Origin: Pedobacter namyangjuensis
Lineage (GTDB): Bacteria > Bacteroidota > Bacteroidia > Sphingobacteriales > Sphingobacteriaceae
NCBI RefSeq assembly: GCF_003313325.1
Contig: NZ_QMHQ01000003.1
Span: 664,762 to 728,761, forward strand
Direction of reading: 5' to 3'
Length of the DNA stretch: 64,000 nucleotides
Positions 17,510 through 28,100 of this stretch are shown one piece after another (position 1 is the first letter of the stretch; each line of letters begins with the position of its first letter). A program made the translations under genes and the position numbers. The notes below the pieces were generated by a model. The model made no database searches. It was not told the DNA's origin and worked only from the letters and a program-made list of their open reading frames with translations.

Positions 17510-18786
17510 AAAAGGTACTAATCATTTCTCCCTACTTCCCTCCCTCTAACACTGCAGACATGCAACGCGTTAGAATGAGTTTACCTTATTTTAAAAAATT
17601 TGGATGGGAAGCAGAAGTTGTAACTGTGCTTGAAAAACATAGTGATTTATCTAAAGATAAATTACTACTGGAAAATATACCATCCAACATCGTTATTCAT
17701 CAAGTTGATGCATTTTCTAAAAAATTCACCAGCAAGTTTGGTTTAGGTAGCTTAGGACTTAGGTCAATGTATTCTTATAGAAAACATGTGAATAAGCTTT
17801 TAAAAGCTAAACATTACGACCTCATCTATTTTTCTACCACAGAGTTTTCTGTAATGATACTTGGAGCTTATTGGAAAAAAAAATATAACGTTCCGTATGC
17901 TATCGACATGCAAGATCCTTGGCATTCTACTTATTACGAAAATAGGCCGAAGTCCGAGAGACCTGCAAAATATTGGTTTTCTTATCGTTTGAATAAGTTC
18001 TTGGAACCTATAGCAATGAAAAATCTTGATGGTTTGATTAGCGTTTCACAGGCTTACATAAATACCTTGCAAAACAGGTATAAAAATTTAAAATCAATCC
18101 CTACCAAAGTTATCACCTTTGGTGCATATGCTCCTGATTTCGAATTTGTAAAGAGTAATGTAAATCTTTTCAATCTGCCTTTTTCAAAAACAAAAGACTC
18201 GATAAACATTGTTTACGTTGGTAGAGGTGGCCATGATTTAAAAATCTCAGTAAGTTTACTTTTTGAAGGATTTAAAAAAGGTCTGGCTGAAAATCCAGTA
18301 ATATTCAATCGATTACGTTTTCACTTTATTGGCACAAGTTATGCCCGCAATGGAACGGGAAAGCCCACAATTAAACCCATTGCAGATGAAATGGGCTTAA
18401 GCGAATTTGTATTTGAACAAACTGATAGAGTATCTTTTTACAATAGCATTTTCTCACTATTAAACGCTGAGGCCTTAATTATTGTTGGCTCTGATGATCC
18501 ACAGTATACGGCATCAAAAATTTATCCGTATATTCTAGCAGACAAACCGTTGATGGCGATATTTCATCCGTTAAGTAGCGCTTCAAAAATTATCAATGAG
18601 TGTGGCGCAGGTAGGGTGATTTCTGTCTTAGATAAAAAAAATGCTATTAACTTTATTTATGATGAATTAGCAAAATGGCTTAGTAATTATAAAAAGTCTT
18701 CTACAAACTGGGCTGCTTTCAGCAAGTACGATGCTAAAAACATGACAAAGCTACAATGTGATTTATTTAATCAAACTATCAATTGA
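17506..18786 (+). CDS. Glycosyltransferase, GT4-like
   Basis: The 426-residue product begins KKVLIISPYFPPSNTADMQR, a recognised start for GT4-like proteins in exopolysaccharide loci. NIVYVGRGGHDLKISV lies at the domain boundary, and a late YTASKIYPYILADKPLMAIF segment is in the donor domain. The start is TTG in a TTGA overlap with the previous stop, and the same kind of overlap joins it to the FkbM gene downstream. Function beyond sugar transfer cannot be read. Confidence 0.84.
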   Translation: MKKVLIISPYFPPSNTADMQRVRMSLPYFKKFGWEAEVVTVLEKHSDLSKDKLLLENIPSNIVIHQVDAFSKKFTSKFGLGSLGLRSMYSYRKHVNKLLKAKHYDLIYFSTTEFSVMILGAYWKKKYNVPYAIDMQDPWHSTYYENRPKSERPAKYWFSYRLNKFLEPIAMKNLDGLISVSQAYINTLQNRYKNLKSIPTKVITFGAYAPDFEFVKSNVNLFNLPFSKTKDSINIVYVGRGGHDLKISVSLLFEGFKKGLAENPVIFNRLRFHFIGTSYARNGTGKPTIKPIADEMGLSEFVFEQTDRVSFYNSIFSLLNAEALIIVGSDDPQYTASKIYPYILADKPLMAIFHPLSSASKIINECGAGRVISVLDKKNAINFIYDELAKWLSNYKKSSTNWAAFSKYDAKNMTKLQCDLFNQTIN

Positions 18787-19613
18787 AAAGCATTTTTCTT
18801 AAAAAATTATTAAGAAGAAAACTATTTAAAGGCCAATTCAGAATATTTCTCTGGTTATACTATAGAAGGTGGCTAAAAGAATTTGAAACCATAACTTCGC
18901 CAGTAATGGGCTCATTTAAAATCAGCCTTAACACCAAAAATTTCATTGATGCTTGCATTTATTACACAGGCGATTATGAGCTGTACTTAAAAAAGCATTT
19001 TAAAAAATTCATCAATGAAGGAGATTATATTTTAGATGTTGGAGCAAATATCGGTTTCCACACACTCTATTTCGCTGAATTAACTGGAGTGAATGGAAAA
19101 GTATTTTCTTTTGAACCTATTCCAATTAATTTTGATGCTCTGCAAAGAAACATCAAGCTAAATCAATTTCCGCAAATTACTACTATCAATAAAGCATTAG
19201 GGAATACCAATGCTCCTATGGAGATCCATATTAATCAAGATAATCAAAATCCTGGTGCATTTAATCTTTTAGAAAACGGGCTAAAGAATACAATTATAGA
19301 TTGTATCAAAGGAGATGATTATTTAGAGGGAAATCAAATTGAAAAAATACACTTCATCAAAATAGACGTAGAAGGATTTGAATATGAAGTTTTTAAAGGA
19401 TTGTCAAAAACAATTGAAAATTGCAAACCTATTATTATTTTCGAGTTTGACTACAATTATCAGCATAAATTGAATGATAATCCAAAAATTATATTTGAAT
19501 TTCTAAGCCAATATGGCTATCAATTTTTCACCATTGATGGATACGGTAATAAAGCGATATGTAATTGGCTAAAGGAAATCAAGGAAACGGAAATTTTAGC
19601 ACTCCCAGATTAG
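18783..19613 (+). CDS. FkbM family SAM-dependent methyltransferase
   Basis: This 276-residue protein has the Rossmann SAM-binding motif ILDVGANIGFHTLYFA near residue 82, followed by VFSFEPIPINFDALQRNI and the later FIKIDVEGFEYEVFKGL. Together these are the FkbM signature. FkbM enzymes O-methylate small molecules and sugars. In this locus it may methylate a sugar hydroxyl or cap the chain end. It starts with TTG overlapping the previous stop and is followed by a 92-bp gap with no recognisable feature. Confidence 0.92.
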   Translation: MKSIFLKKLLRRKLFKGQFRIFLWLYYRRWLKEFETITSPVMGSFKISLNTKNFIDACIYYTGDYELYLKKHFKKFINEGDYILDVGANIGFHTLYFAELTGVNGKVFSFEPIPINFDALQRNIKLNQFPQITTINKALGNTNAPMEIHINQDNQNPGAFNLLENGLKNTIIDCIKGDDYLEGNQIEKIHFIKIDVEGFEYEVFKGLSKTIENCKPIIIFEFDYNYQHKLNDNPKIIFEFLSQYGYQFFTIDGYGNKAICNWLKEIKETEILALPD

Positions 19614-19705
19614 AAATAAAAATCTTAATTTTCAAGGTATTGCTCTAGTATAGATGAAGCACAGTTAATAAAACTAGACATCACCTTACAATTTAAAGTA
19701 AATTC

Positions 19706-20904
19706 TTGAAAAAACTAGCCATCATCATCACCCACCCTATTCAATACTATGTCCCAGTTTTTCAACTGCTGGCTAAAGAATGCGAATTAAAGGTTTTTTA
19801 CACTTGGGGCGAGGCTGGAGCGAAAGCAAAATACGACCCAGATTTTAAGCAAATTATCGCCTGGGACTTGCCCTTACTAGAAGATTATAATTACGAATTT
19901 CTAACTAATTCATCAAAAGATTCTGGTTCGCATCATTATGGAGGTATTATTAATTCAGATTTGAACGAAAAAATATCTTCTTTTTCACCAGATGCAATAC
20001 TGATTTATGGTTGGGCGTATAAAAGCCATTTATCTGCGATGCGATATTTTAAAGGAAAAATTCCACTTTGGTTTAGAGGAGATTCTACTTTATTAAGTGA
20101 AAGAAGAGCGCTGAAAAAAATTCTACGATCTATTTTTCTAAAGTGGGTTTACAAAAATATAGACAAAGCCTTTTATGTTGGAACCGCTAACAAAACCTAT
20201 TTTCAAAAATTTGGAATTGCAAATAAAAAGTTAGTGTTTGCACCCCATGCGGTAGATAACAAAAGGTTTTCGAGCGATAGAAATGTAGAAGCTTTAGCTC
20301 TACGAAACAGTTTAGGAATACCGCCGGCTAATTCGCTAATACTTTTTGCAGGGAAATTAGAGGCTAATAAAAATCCAGAGCTACTATTAGCAGCGATTCA
20401 GGAATTGAATTTAGCTGGTGTTCATTTACTATTTGTAGGAAATGGGGAATTAGAGAAGCAGTTGAAAAAAACTGCGGTTGTATTAAGTTCTCCCCCTACC
20501 CCCTCCAATGGGGGACATAACATTTCGACTACGCTCAGCATGACAACTGTACATTTTATGGGTTTTCAAAATCAAACGCATATGCCAATAATCTATCAAG
20601 CTTGTGATCTTTTCTGTTTGCCGTCTCAGAGTGAAACTTGGGGTTTGGCAGTAAACGAAGCAATGGCATCTGGCAAGGCAATTTTAGTTTCTGACAAAGT
20701 TGGATGTGCTGTAGATTTAGTTAAAAATGGCGAAAATGGTTATATCTTTGAAAGTAACAACCTAATAGATTTAAAAGCTAAAATTTCGCTTTTATTATCA
20801 AAAGAAAACGATTTAAAAAAAATGGGAAAGGCATCTTTCTGCATTATACAAAACTGGAGTTTTGAAAAACAGGTTGCAACATTTTTAGAAACCTTAAACG
20901 GCTA

Positions 20905-20905
<1 letters not shown>
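19706..20905 (+). CDS. Glycosyltransferase, GT4 family, with an in-frame repeat insertion
   Basis: The 399-residue product begins LAIIITHPIQYYVPVFQLL, with HPIQYY typical of a Bacteroidota GT4 group. It ends in the donor motif SETWGLAVNEAMASGKAILV. Start is TTG. Between LLFVGNGELEKQLKK and VHFMGFQNQ, which normally lie close together, there is an extra stretch of about 22 residues rich in Ser, Pro, Thr and Gly. It is encoded by 20482-20546, which contains intergenic-type palindromic repeat sequence. The insertion keeps the frame and lies in a probable surface loop, so the enzyme may remain active. Confidence 0.9.
20482..20546. repeat. Intergenic-type repeat inserted in frame within a glycosyltransferase gene
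   Basis: The stretch contains a C-run/G-run palindrome (CCCCCTACCCCCTCCAATGG and following Gs). It is followed by TTTCGACTACGCTCAGCATG, a sequence I know as a common interspersed repeat of Bacteroidota genomes. It adds roughly 22 codons without a stop. Confidence 0.7.
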
Positions 20906-22341
<1,436 letters not shown>

Positions 22342-22388
22342 CGGATGGATTTGATTGCTGATAAAAGGTTTAATTTAAAAAGAAAGCT

Positions 22389-23741
22389 TTGAAAATCATT
22401 CAAATTTCTGCTTCTTATAAACCTGCCTATATTTACGGCGGACCAATTATGTCGGTAGCTAAGTTGTGTGAGGCGTTGGTTGAGACTCAGGAGCAAAGAG
22501 CAAAGAATAAGGAACAAAGAATAGAAATCCAGGAACAAGGAACAAAGAGCAAAGAATGGGATTTGAAAGTTGAGGTTTTTACAACAACTGCAAATGGAAA
22601 GAGCGAACTGACTATTGATAGCAAAACACCATTACTTGTTGATGGAGTAAGAGTAAGGTATTTTAAAAGACTGACCAAAGATCATACACATTTTTCGCCT
22701 GCTTTACTTTGGAATCTTAGAAAGGAAATTTTGTTAAATAAGGAGCAAAGAACAAAGAGCAAGGAACAAAGAGCGAAGATTGATAATATAACCTCTACGA
22801 ACAACGAGCAAACAGCAACGAATAACGAATTAATCATTCACATCCATGCTTGGTGGAATTTAGTTTCTGTTCTAAGCTGTTTAGTTGCAAAATGGTATAA
22901 AATACCTGTTCTTTTATCTCCCAGAGGAATGCTTACCAATTACACTTTAGGAAATAGAAATAGTTTTTCAAAAAGTCTTATTCATTACTTAATTGGAAAA
23001 CGATTATTACGATACTGCCATTTTCACGCTACTAGCGAAAAGGAAAAATTAGATATACTCTCAGTTATCAGTCCAAGAAACATAACCGTAATTCCGAATT
23101 TAGTTGAACTTGGAAAAGTCCAAAGTCCAAAGTCTGAAGACCGAAGTAGAGACGAAAAAACAACGAATAACGAACAACGAACAACGAACAACGAACCTAT
23201 CAAATTAATCTTCCTCTCTCGAATAGAAGAAAAAAAAGGGTTAGAACTGCTATTTGAAGCCTTAGCAATGCTTAAATTTAATTGGTCGTTAACAATTGCT
23301 GGCATGGGTACGGAAACGTACGTAAATAGTTTAAAGCAGAATGCAGAAAGCTTAAAGCTTGATAAAAAAATTGATTGGGTTGGGCAAATAGATAAGAAAG
23401 ATAAATTTAACCTGTTGGCTTCGCATCACTTGCTTTTGCTTACATCGCACAATGAAAACTTCGCAAATGTTGTAATTGAAAGTCTCAGTGTAGGAACAGC
23501 TGTTTTAGTTTCGAAAGAAGTTGGTTTATATGATTATGTTGAAGCGAAGAATTTAGGTTGGATAACTGATTTAAATATTGACACAATTATACAACAGTTG
23601 TTAGATGCTTTTGATAATTCAGTGAAGAGAAAGCAAATTAGATTAACGGCACCAGAAATTATAAGAAATGATTTTAAAGTCGAAAATTTAGTCGCTAGGT
23701 ATTTAAATTTATACGATAAAATTAGTGGTGCCACCATATAG
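22389..23741 (+). CDS. Glycosyltransferase, GT4 family, with three in-frame low-complexity insertions
   Basis: The 450-residue product shows GT4 features: ASYKPAYIYGGPIMSVAKL at the start, HIHAWWN, LLSPRGML, LIFLSRIEEKKGLELL at the second domain and ENFANVVIESLSVG in the donor site. Three Glu/Gln/Lys/Arg/Asn/Thr-rich blocks, at residues 32-57, 116-147 and 243-269, break otherwise normal family spacing. Each is encoded by the same GAACAAAGA or AACGAACAACGAA units that occur between genes. The frame is intact. Start is TTG. From memory an 'XrtY-associated glycosyltransferase' family occupies this position in related loci, which fits but was not tested. Confidence 0.9.
   Translation: MKIIQISASYKPAYIYGGPIMSVAKLCEALVETQEQRAKNKEQRIEIQEQGTKSKEWDLKVEVFTTTANGKSELTIDSKTPLLVDGVRVRYFKRLTKDHTHFSPALLWNLRKEILLNKEQRTKSKEQRAKIDNITSTNNEQTATNNELIIHIHAWWNLVSVLSCLVAKWYKIPVLLSPRGMLTNYTLGNRNSFSKSLIHYLIGKRLLRYCHFHATSEKEKLDILSVISPRNITVIPNLVELGKVQSPKSEDRSRDEKTTNNEQRTTNNEPIKLIFLSRIEEKKGLELLFEALAMLKFNWSLTIAGMGTETYVNSLKQNAESLKLDKKIDWVGQIDKKDKFNLLASHHLLLLTSHNENFANVVIESLSVGTAVLVSKEVGLYDYVEAKNLGWITDLNIDTIIQQLLDAFDNSVKRKQIRLTAPEIIRNDFKVENLVARYLNLYDKISGATI
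22482..22559. repeat. In-gene repeat insertion 1 (AGCAAAGA/GAACAAAGA units)
   Basis: About 78 bp of purine-rich units such as GGAGCAAAGAGCAAAGA encode residues 32-57 of the glycosyltransferase. The same units occur between genes at 43863-43885, 48790-48815 and 53708-53812. Confidence 0.8.
22734..22829. repeat. In-gene repeat insertion 2 (GAACAAAGA and AACGAGCAAACAG units)
   Basis: The first half repeats AGGAGCAAAGAACAAAGAGC-type units. The second half changes to AACAACGAGCAAACAGCAAC and AACGAATAACGAA. It encodes residues 116-147 just before the conserved HIHAWW segment. Confidence 0.8.
23115..23195. repeat. In-gene repeat insertion 3 (AACGAACAACGAA units)
   Basis: The block has AAAGTCCAAAGTCCAAAG followed by AACGAATAACGAACAACGAA and further copies. 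It encodes residues 243-269, immediately before the second Rossmann domain. The end matches the inverted repeats around the four-helix-bundle gene. Confidence 0.8.
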
Positions 23742-24579
23742 CTTTATCATTCTAACATTTAACGAGGAGATTCACCTTCCTCGTTTACTTGATTCAATAA
23801 GAGAGTTAGTTGCGCCTGTATATATTTTAGACTCTGGTAGTACCGATAATACTTTGAAAATAGCCGAGCAGTTTAAGGCGCAGGTTAAAGTTAATAAGTT
23901 CGAAAACCACCCAAAACAATGGGATTTTGCCTTAAAAAACTTCGACGTTAAAACGCCTTGGATTATTGGTCTAGACGCGGACCAGATTGTAACGCCAGAA
24001 TTATTTAATTTATTAAAAAACTTTAAAGACGAGGATTACAAAAACATCAATGCCATTTATTTCAATAGAAAAAATTTTTTTCAAGGAACTTGGATAAAAC
24101 ACGGTGGATACTACCCTTTTTACATGTTAAAGATGTTCAGAACCGGGATTGGTTTTTCAGATCTGAACGAAAATATGGATCATCGCTTCGTAGCGCCGGG
24201 AAAAAGTTTGATTTGGAAAGATGGCTACTTACTAGAGGAAAACTTGAAAGAGAATGATACTGAATTTTGGATAGCCAAACATCGTAAATACAGCAAATTA
24301 ATAGCCGAAGAAGAATATGAAAGGTTATATAGTAATCGAAGCCAGACTGTTGACCCTTTATTTTTCGGCACCCCCGATCAAAGAAGAGCGTGGTTTAAAC
24401 GTTTATGGTGGAATTTGCCATTAGGCTTAAGACCTTATTTATATTTCAGTTATCGATTAATATTCAAACTCGGTATATTAGATGGTAAAACAGGTATTTT
24501 TTTCCATTATCTTCACGCATTATGGTTTAGAAAATTGGTAGACAAAGAATTGAAAACCCTTATCAACATTAGAAAATGA
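23725..24579 (+). CDS. Glycosyltransferase, GT2 family (WaaE/KdtX-like)
   Basis: This 284-residue enzyme opens YSFIILTFNEEIHLPRLLDSI and has ILDSGSTDNTLKIAEQF and WIIGLDADQIVTPEL, where DAD is the metal site. The pattern FKxQVKVNKFENHPKQWDFAL matches GT2 proteins of the WaaE group. The start is one of two adjacent GTG codons (23725 or 23728) inside the end of the previous gene. Its stop overlaps the ATG of the exosortase gene (ATGA), so the two are probably translated together. Confidence 0.92.
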   Translation: MVPPYSFIILTFNEEIHLPRLLDSIRELVAPVYILDSGSTDNTLKIAEQFKAQVKVNKFENHPKQWDFALKNFDVKTPWIIGLDADQIVTPELFNLLKNFKDEDYKNINAIYFNRKNFFQGTWIKHGGYYPFYMLKMFRTGIGFSDLNENMDHRFVAPGKSLIWKDGYLLEENLKENDTEFWIAKHRKYSKLIAEEEYERLYSNRSQTVDPLFFGTPDQRRAWFKRLWWNLPLGLRPYLYFSYRLIFKLGILDGKTGIFFHYLHALWFRKLVDKELKTLINIRK

Positions 24580-25178
24580 GCGAAATTGAATCTCAAGAAG
24601 CGAAAAAAAAGGCAAACAAAGTTGCCATATTTTTCGTGTTTAAACTTGTTGTCTTCTATCTGATTTTTAGTCAGGGGAATCTGTTTATGAACAGCGTTTT
24701 AAACGACACCGGTCGTTATTACAACCCATTTTTAACTGAACATTTCAACTATATACAATGGGTTCGCTCTGCGCTAATAATTCCAGCCACATGGATTATT
24801 AAGCTTTTCGGTTTTTATGCAATTCATAACGAAATGGATGTTATGGTGGTAGATGGTCCGTATTTACGTGTAAATTACAGTTGCATTGGTTTAGGCGTAA
24901 TGTCTTTTCTAACTGCGTTTGTATTGGCTTTTCCGGCAAAAATAAAAGCTAAAGTTCAATTGTTTATCGTAGGTACAATTATGATTTACGTGCTTAATGT
25001 TCTACGTATTGCGGGCTTGGGTGTTTTACTCGGTCATTTTAAATCGCAAAGAAATAACTTCACGTATCACCATGAAATTTTTAACATCATCGTTTACATT
25101 TGCATATTCGCATTGCTTTATTTCTGGATAAAGAGAAATACTGAAACCGCTGTACCTAAACAAAACAAAGTTGACTAA
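24576..25178 (+). CDS. Exosortase family protein (probable XrtY type)
   Basis: The 200-residue product is an integral membrane protein with about five to six hydrophobic segments. It carries the exosortase triad in the right order and context: Cys103 in NYSCIGLG, Arg144 in NVLRIAGLG and His165/166 in YHHEIFN. Exosortases are membrane transpeptidases thought to process C-terminal sorting tags. In Bacteroidota, one type travels with a Wzy-like protein and glycosyltransferases, as here. No protein with a visible sorting tail lies in this window, so its substrate is unknown. Confidence 0.85.
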   Translation: MSEIESQEAKKKANKVAIFFVFKLVVFYLIFSQGNLFMNSVLNDTGRYYNPFLTEHFNYIQWVRSALIIPATWIIKLFGFYAIHNEMDVMVVDGPYLRVNYSCIGLGVMSFLTAFVLAFPAKIKAKVQLFIVGTIMIYVLNVLRIAGLGVLLGHFKSQRNNFTYHHEIFNIIVYICIFALLYFWIKRNTETAVPKQNKVD

Positions 25179-25725
25179 TCAAACTCAGCTAAAAAAGGCA
25201 TTTAACAAGAAGGGCTTTAATACCGGTGCTTCCTCCATCAAGGTTGTTATCTGGTATTTTACCAGTATGTTCTTTTTTAGATCAGGGCTTATCCCGTTCA
25301 GCAATATTTTGGTGTGGATTTTACGCTTTTTCGGCGCCAAAATCGGAAAGGAAGTTAGAATAAAACCATATATCCACATCTACTATCCCTGGAAATTAAT
25401 TGTTGGTGATTATAGTTGGTTGGCTGCCTGTTATATAGAAAACCTAGATTTTATTACTATTGGAGCTAACGTATGTGTTTCTCAGCAAGCAATGCTGTTA
25501 ACCGGTAATCACAACTATAAGTCTCCTGATTTTGATTTGATAACCAAACCTATCCTATTAGAAGACGGCGTTTGGATTGGGGCGAAGGCAATAGTTTGTC
25601 CGGGAATTACCGCTCACTCGCACGCTGTACTAACGGTTGGATCTACCGCAACCAAAAACTTAGAACCTTATGGCATTTACCAAGGAAATCCGGCAGCAAA
25701 AGTTAAGGATAGGGTAATTGATTAG
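25171..25725 (+). CDS. WcaF-like acetyltransferase (left-handed beta-helix)
   Basis: This 184-residue protein has hexapeptide repeats (IGANVCVSQQAMLLTG, LEDGVWIGAKAIVCPG, HAVLTVGS) ending in PYGIYQGNPAAKVKDR, as in colanic acid acetyltransferase WcaF and related enzymes. The catalytic His is likely the one in TGNHNY. It would add an acetyl group from acetyl-CoA to a sugar of the polymer. Start is TTG, overlapping the exosortase gene by eight bases. It is the last gene of the co-directional sugar locus. Confidence 0.9.
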   Translation: MTNQTQLKKAFNKKGFNTGASSIKVVIWYFTSMFFFRSGLIPFSNILVWILRFFGAKIGKEVRIKPYIHIYYPWKLIVGDYSWLAACYIENLDFITIGANVCVSQQAMLLTGNHNYKSPDFDLITKPILLEDGVWIGAKAIVCPGITAHSHAVLTVGSTATKNLEPYGIYQGNPAAKVKDRVID

Positions 25726-25921
25726 TTTATCAACTACTGATTAGTTGGTTGGTCTTTGGTTTATCCGTGTTAAGCAAGGGAAACTAATTAGAGAAAGCTT
25801 GTTGCTACGCTCACTCAATATGAAAAAATCGGAAGGCCTGTAGTTCTTAACTTCAGTTTCGTTCTTTCGTTTTCCGTTTTAACTGATAATCGGCAATAAA
25901 ACCTCGTCGCTTATAACCTCA

Positions 25922-26923
25922 CTAAGCTTCCTCATTTATTGCTTTCCAAAGCATATCCTTTAACTCTGTTACTCCTTGCTGTGCTACAGACGAGATAAAA
26001 ATTGATGGAATATTAGGCAAATCAGTGCTCATTTCCGCTTTCAACTCTTCATCCAACATATCAGCTTTGGTAATGGCTAAAAGATGCGGTTTTTGCATCA
26101 ACTCCGAGTTAAATTCTTTCAGCTCATTTAGCAAAATCTCGTACTCTTCTTTTATCGTTCTGCTGGTATCTGCTGGTACCATAAAAAGTAAAACGGAGTT
26201 TCTTTCAATATGACGAAGAAACCTAAATCCTAGTCCCTTTCCTTTCGAAGCCCCCTCAATAATTCCTGGAATATCGGCCATTACAAACGACTTCCCGTTT
26301 CGGTAACTAACGATACCTAAATTAGGAACCAAAGTTGTAAACGGATAATCGGCTATTTCTGGCTTTGCAGCCGATAATACAGAAAGCAAAGTTGACTTAC
26401 CTGCATTTGGGAAACCTACCAAACCAACATCGGCCAAAACCTTAAGCTCTAATACTATCCATTCTTCCCGTCCGGCTTCGCCAGGTTGTGCAAACCTTGG
26501 CGTTTGTTGTATAGCGCTTTTAAAGTGAGAATTACCCAATCCGCCACGACCGCCAGAAGTTAAAATTTTTGTTTCGCCTTCTTCGGTTATTTCAAATAAA
26601 ACTTCTCCAGTTTCTGCATCACGTGCAATGGTTCCCAATGGCACCTCTAGAATCTCATCTGCACCCGTTTTACCCGTTTTGTTGCTACTGCCACCGCTTA
26701 AACCATCGCCAGCAATAATATGCTTACGATATTTTAGATGGAGCAAAGTCCAAAATTGAGCATTACCTTTCAAAATAATATGACCACCTCTACCACCGTC
26801 GCCACCATCTGGGCCACCAGTAGAAGTTAATTTATCGCGATGCAAATGCGCAGAACCTGCCCCACCCTTGCCAGAACGGCAACATATCTTTACGTAATCT
26901 ACAAAATTTGATCCTTGCGACAT
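25922..26923 (-). CDS. obgE: GTPase Obg
   Basis: The 333-residue product has the glycine-rich Obg fold at the N-terminus ([20 protein letters not shown]) and an OBG-type G domain with GFPNAGKST (G1), DYPFTTLVP (G2), [10 protein letters not shown] (G3) and TKAD (G4). It is an essential ribosome-associated GTPase linking growth and stringent response. Length is normal for the short Bacteroidota form lacking a long C-terminal domain. It lies downstream of adk on the same strand, with about 100 bp between. Confidence 0.97.
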   Translation of the reverse strand: MSQGSNFVDYVKICCRSGKGGAGSAHLHRDKLTSTGGPDGGDGGRGGHIILKGNAQFWTLLHLKYRKHIIAGDGLSGGSSNKTGKTGADEILEVPLGTIARDAETGEVLFEITEEGETKILTSGGRGGLGNSHFKSAIQQTPRFAQPGEAGREEWIVLELKVLADVGLVGFPNAGKSTLLSVLSAAKPEIADYPFTTLVPNLGIVSYRNGKSFVMADIPGIIEGASKGKGLGFRFLRHIERNSVLLFMVPADTSRTIKEEYEILLNELKEFNSELMQKPHLLAITKADMLDEELKAEMSTDLPNIPSIFISSVAQQGVTELKDMLWKAINEEA

Positions 26924-27025
26924 ATTATTTGAATTGTTTAAAAATCAAAATGTCGGCATAGTAACTAACCGACATTTTAATCAATCTATTTTGATTATCT
27001 AATTTAAAAAGAAAATAGCAATAGC

Positions 27026-27595
27026 TTAGTAAGTATCTATCACTTCGCAAAGCTGATTGAAAATCACTTCAATTTCGCCAATGCCATTAATTTTCGTTAA
27101 CTTTTTTTGCTCATCGTAATAAGGTAACACTAAAATAATCTTGTTAAAATACTCATCAATACGTTTCTGAGATTTTTCTGCTTGATCATCTAACCTACCC
27201 GTTTCTTTTTGACGTAATGCTACACGCTTAACCAACTCATCCTTATCTACATCTAAAGCAATCACACCAGCTATCTCACTTCCTTTGCTTGCTAAAAATT
27301 TATCTAGTTCTGCTGCCTGTGGAATAGTTCTAGGAAAACCATCAAAAACAAACCCTTTAGCATCAGGATTTTTATCAATTTCTTCCTCTAACATGTCAAT
27401 TGTAATTTTGTCTGGAACCAATTCGCCGTCGGCAATTAACTGACTAACCTTTTTTCCTAAAGCAGTTTGATTTTTAATGTGTGCTCTAAAAAGATCGCCT
27501 GTAGAAATGTGAACCAACTGATATTTATCTATCAGTTTTTGAGATTGGGTGCCTTTGCCTGCACCTGGAGGGCCAAACAGAACTAAATTTAGCAT
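27026..27595 (-). CDS. adk: Adenylate kinase
   Basis: The 189-residue enzyme interconverts ATP, AMP and ADP. It shows the P-loop GPPGAGKGTQS, the AMP-binding STGDLFRAHI, VFDGFPRT and the LID segment RQKETGRLDDQ. It is the short type without a zinc-binding LID, as usual in Bacteroidota. It precedes obgE and may share a transcript with it. Confidence 0.97.
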   Translation of the reverse strand: MLNLVLFGPPGAGKGTQSQKLIDKYQLVHISTGDLFRAHIKNQTALGKKVSQLIADGELVPDKITIDMLEEEIDKNPDAKGFVFDGFPRTIPQAAELDKFLASKGSEIAGVIALDVDKDELVKRVALRQKETGRLDDQAEKSQKRIDEYFNKIILVLPYYDEQKKLTKINGIGEIEVIFNQLCEVIDTY

Positions 27596-28100
27596 TCGTT
27601 TTTCTTTATAAGTTTAACGGTTTTAGGTTTTATCCCAAAACATTTAGTTGATTATAGAAGATTTAAAGCTTCGTTTCATTATAGTGATGGGATGAGGCCT
27701 TAAAAGTTGCAAATATATAATTATTTGCCGTAAATGGCTAACTTTTACAAAAATAGAGACGCCAAAAAGCTATTAAAAACTCGTTTTACTTTATTAAAAT
27801 TATTCGAATGATTTTTTCCTTCAAACCAACTTACATTACGTCATAGTGGCTATTTGCTAGCAATATATTTTTACCGCAGCAGCAAAATCTCTAGCTTAAG
27901 TAATTAAAATTCACCAAGCCTTAATGCTCTACCTTGCTTCATTGTTACATAAATTATTTAACATAAGTTTGATTTTAGGTCAATAAACGTTAATTTAACA
28001 TTTATTATCCATAAACCTTTTAGCTTATCAGAATCTAGCTCTAAGTTTACTTAAAGCAGTATTCGGCTAAACATCATTAACCAAAATTTATTCGTTCTGA
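27596..28100. other. Intergenic region between adk and the beta-galactosidase gene (505 bp)
   Basis: This AT-rich divergent spacer holds the upstream regions of adk (-) and the beta-galactosidase gene (+). One promoter candidate for the latter is listed separately. No ORF, RNA gene or clear repeat was seen. Confidence 0.6.
27942..27971 (+). promoter_or_regulatory. Putative Bacteroidota-type promoter for the beta-galactosidase gene
   Basis: TTG at 27942-27944 is separated by 19 bases from TAAGTTTG at 27964-27971, matching the -33 TTG / -7 TAnnTTTG consensus of Bacteroidota housekeeping promoters. The start codon lies about 130 bp downstream. Confidence 0.4.
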
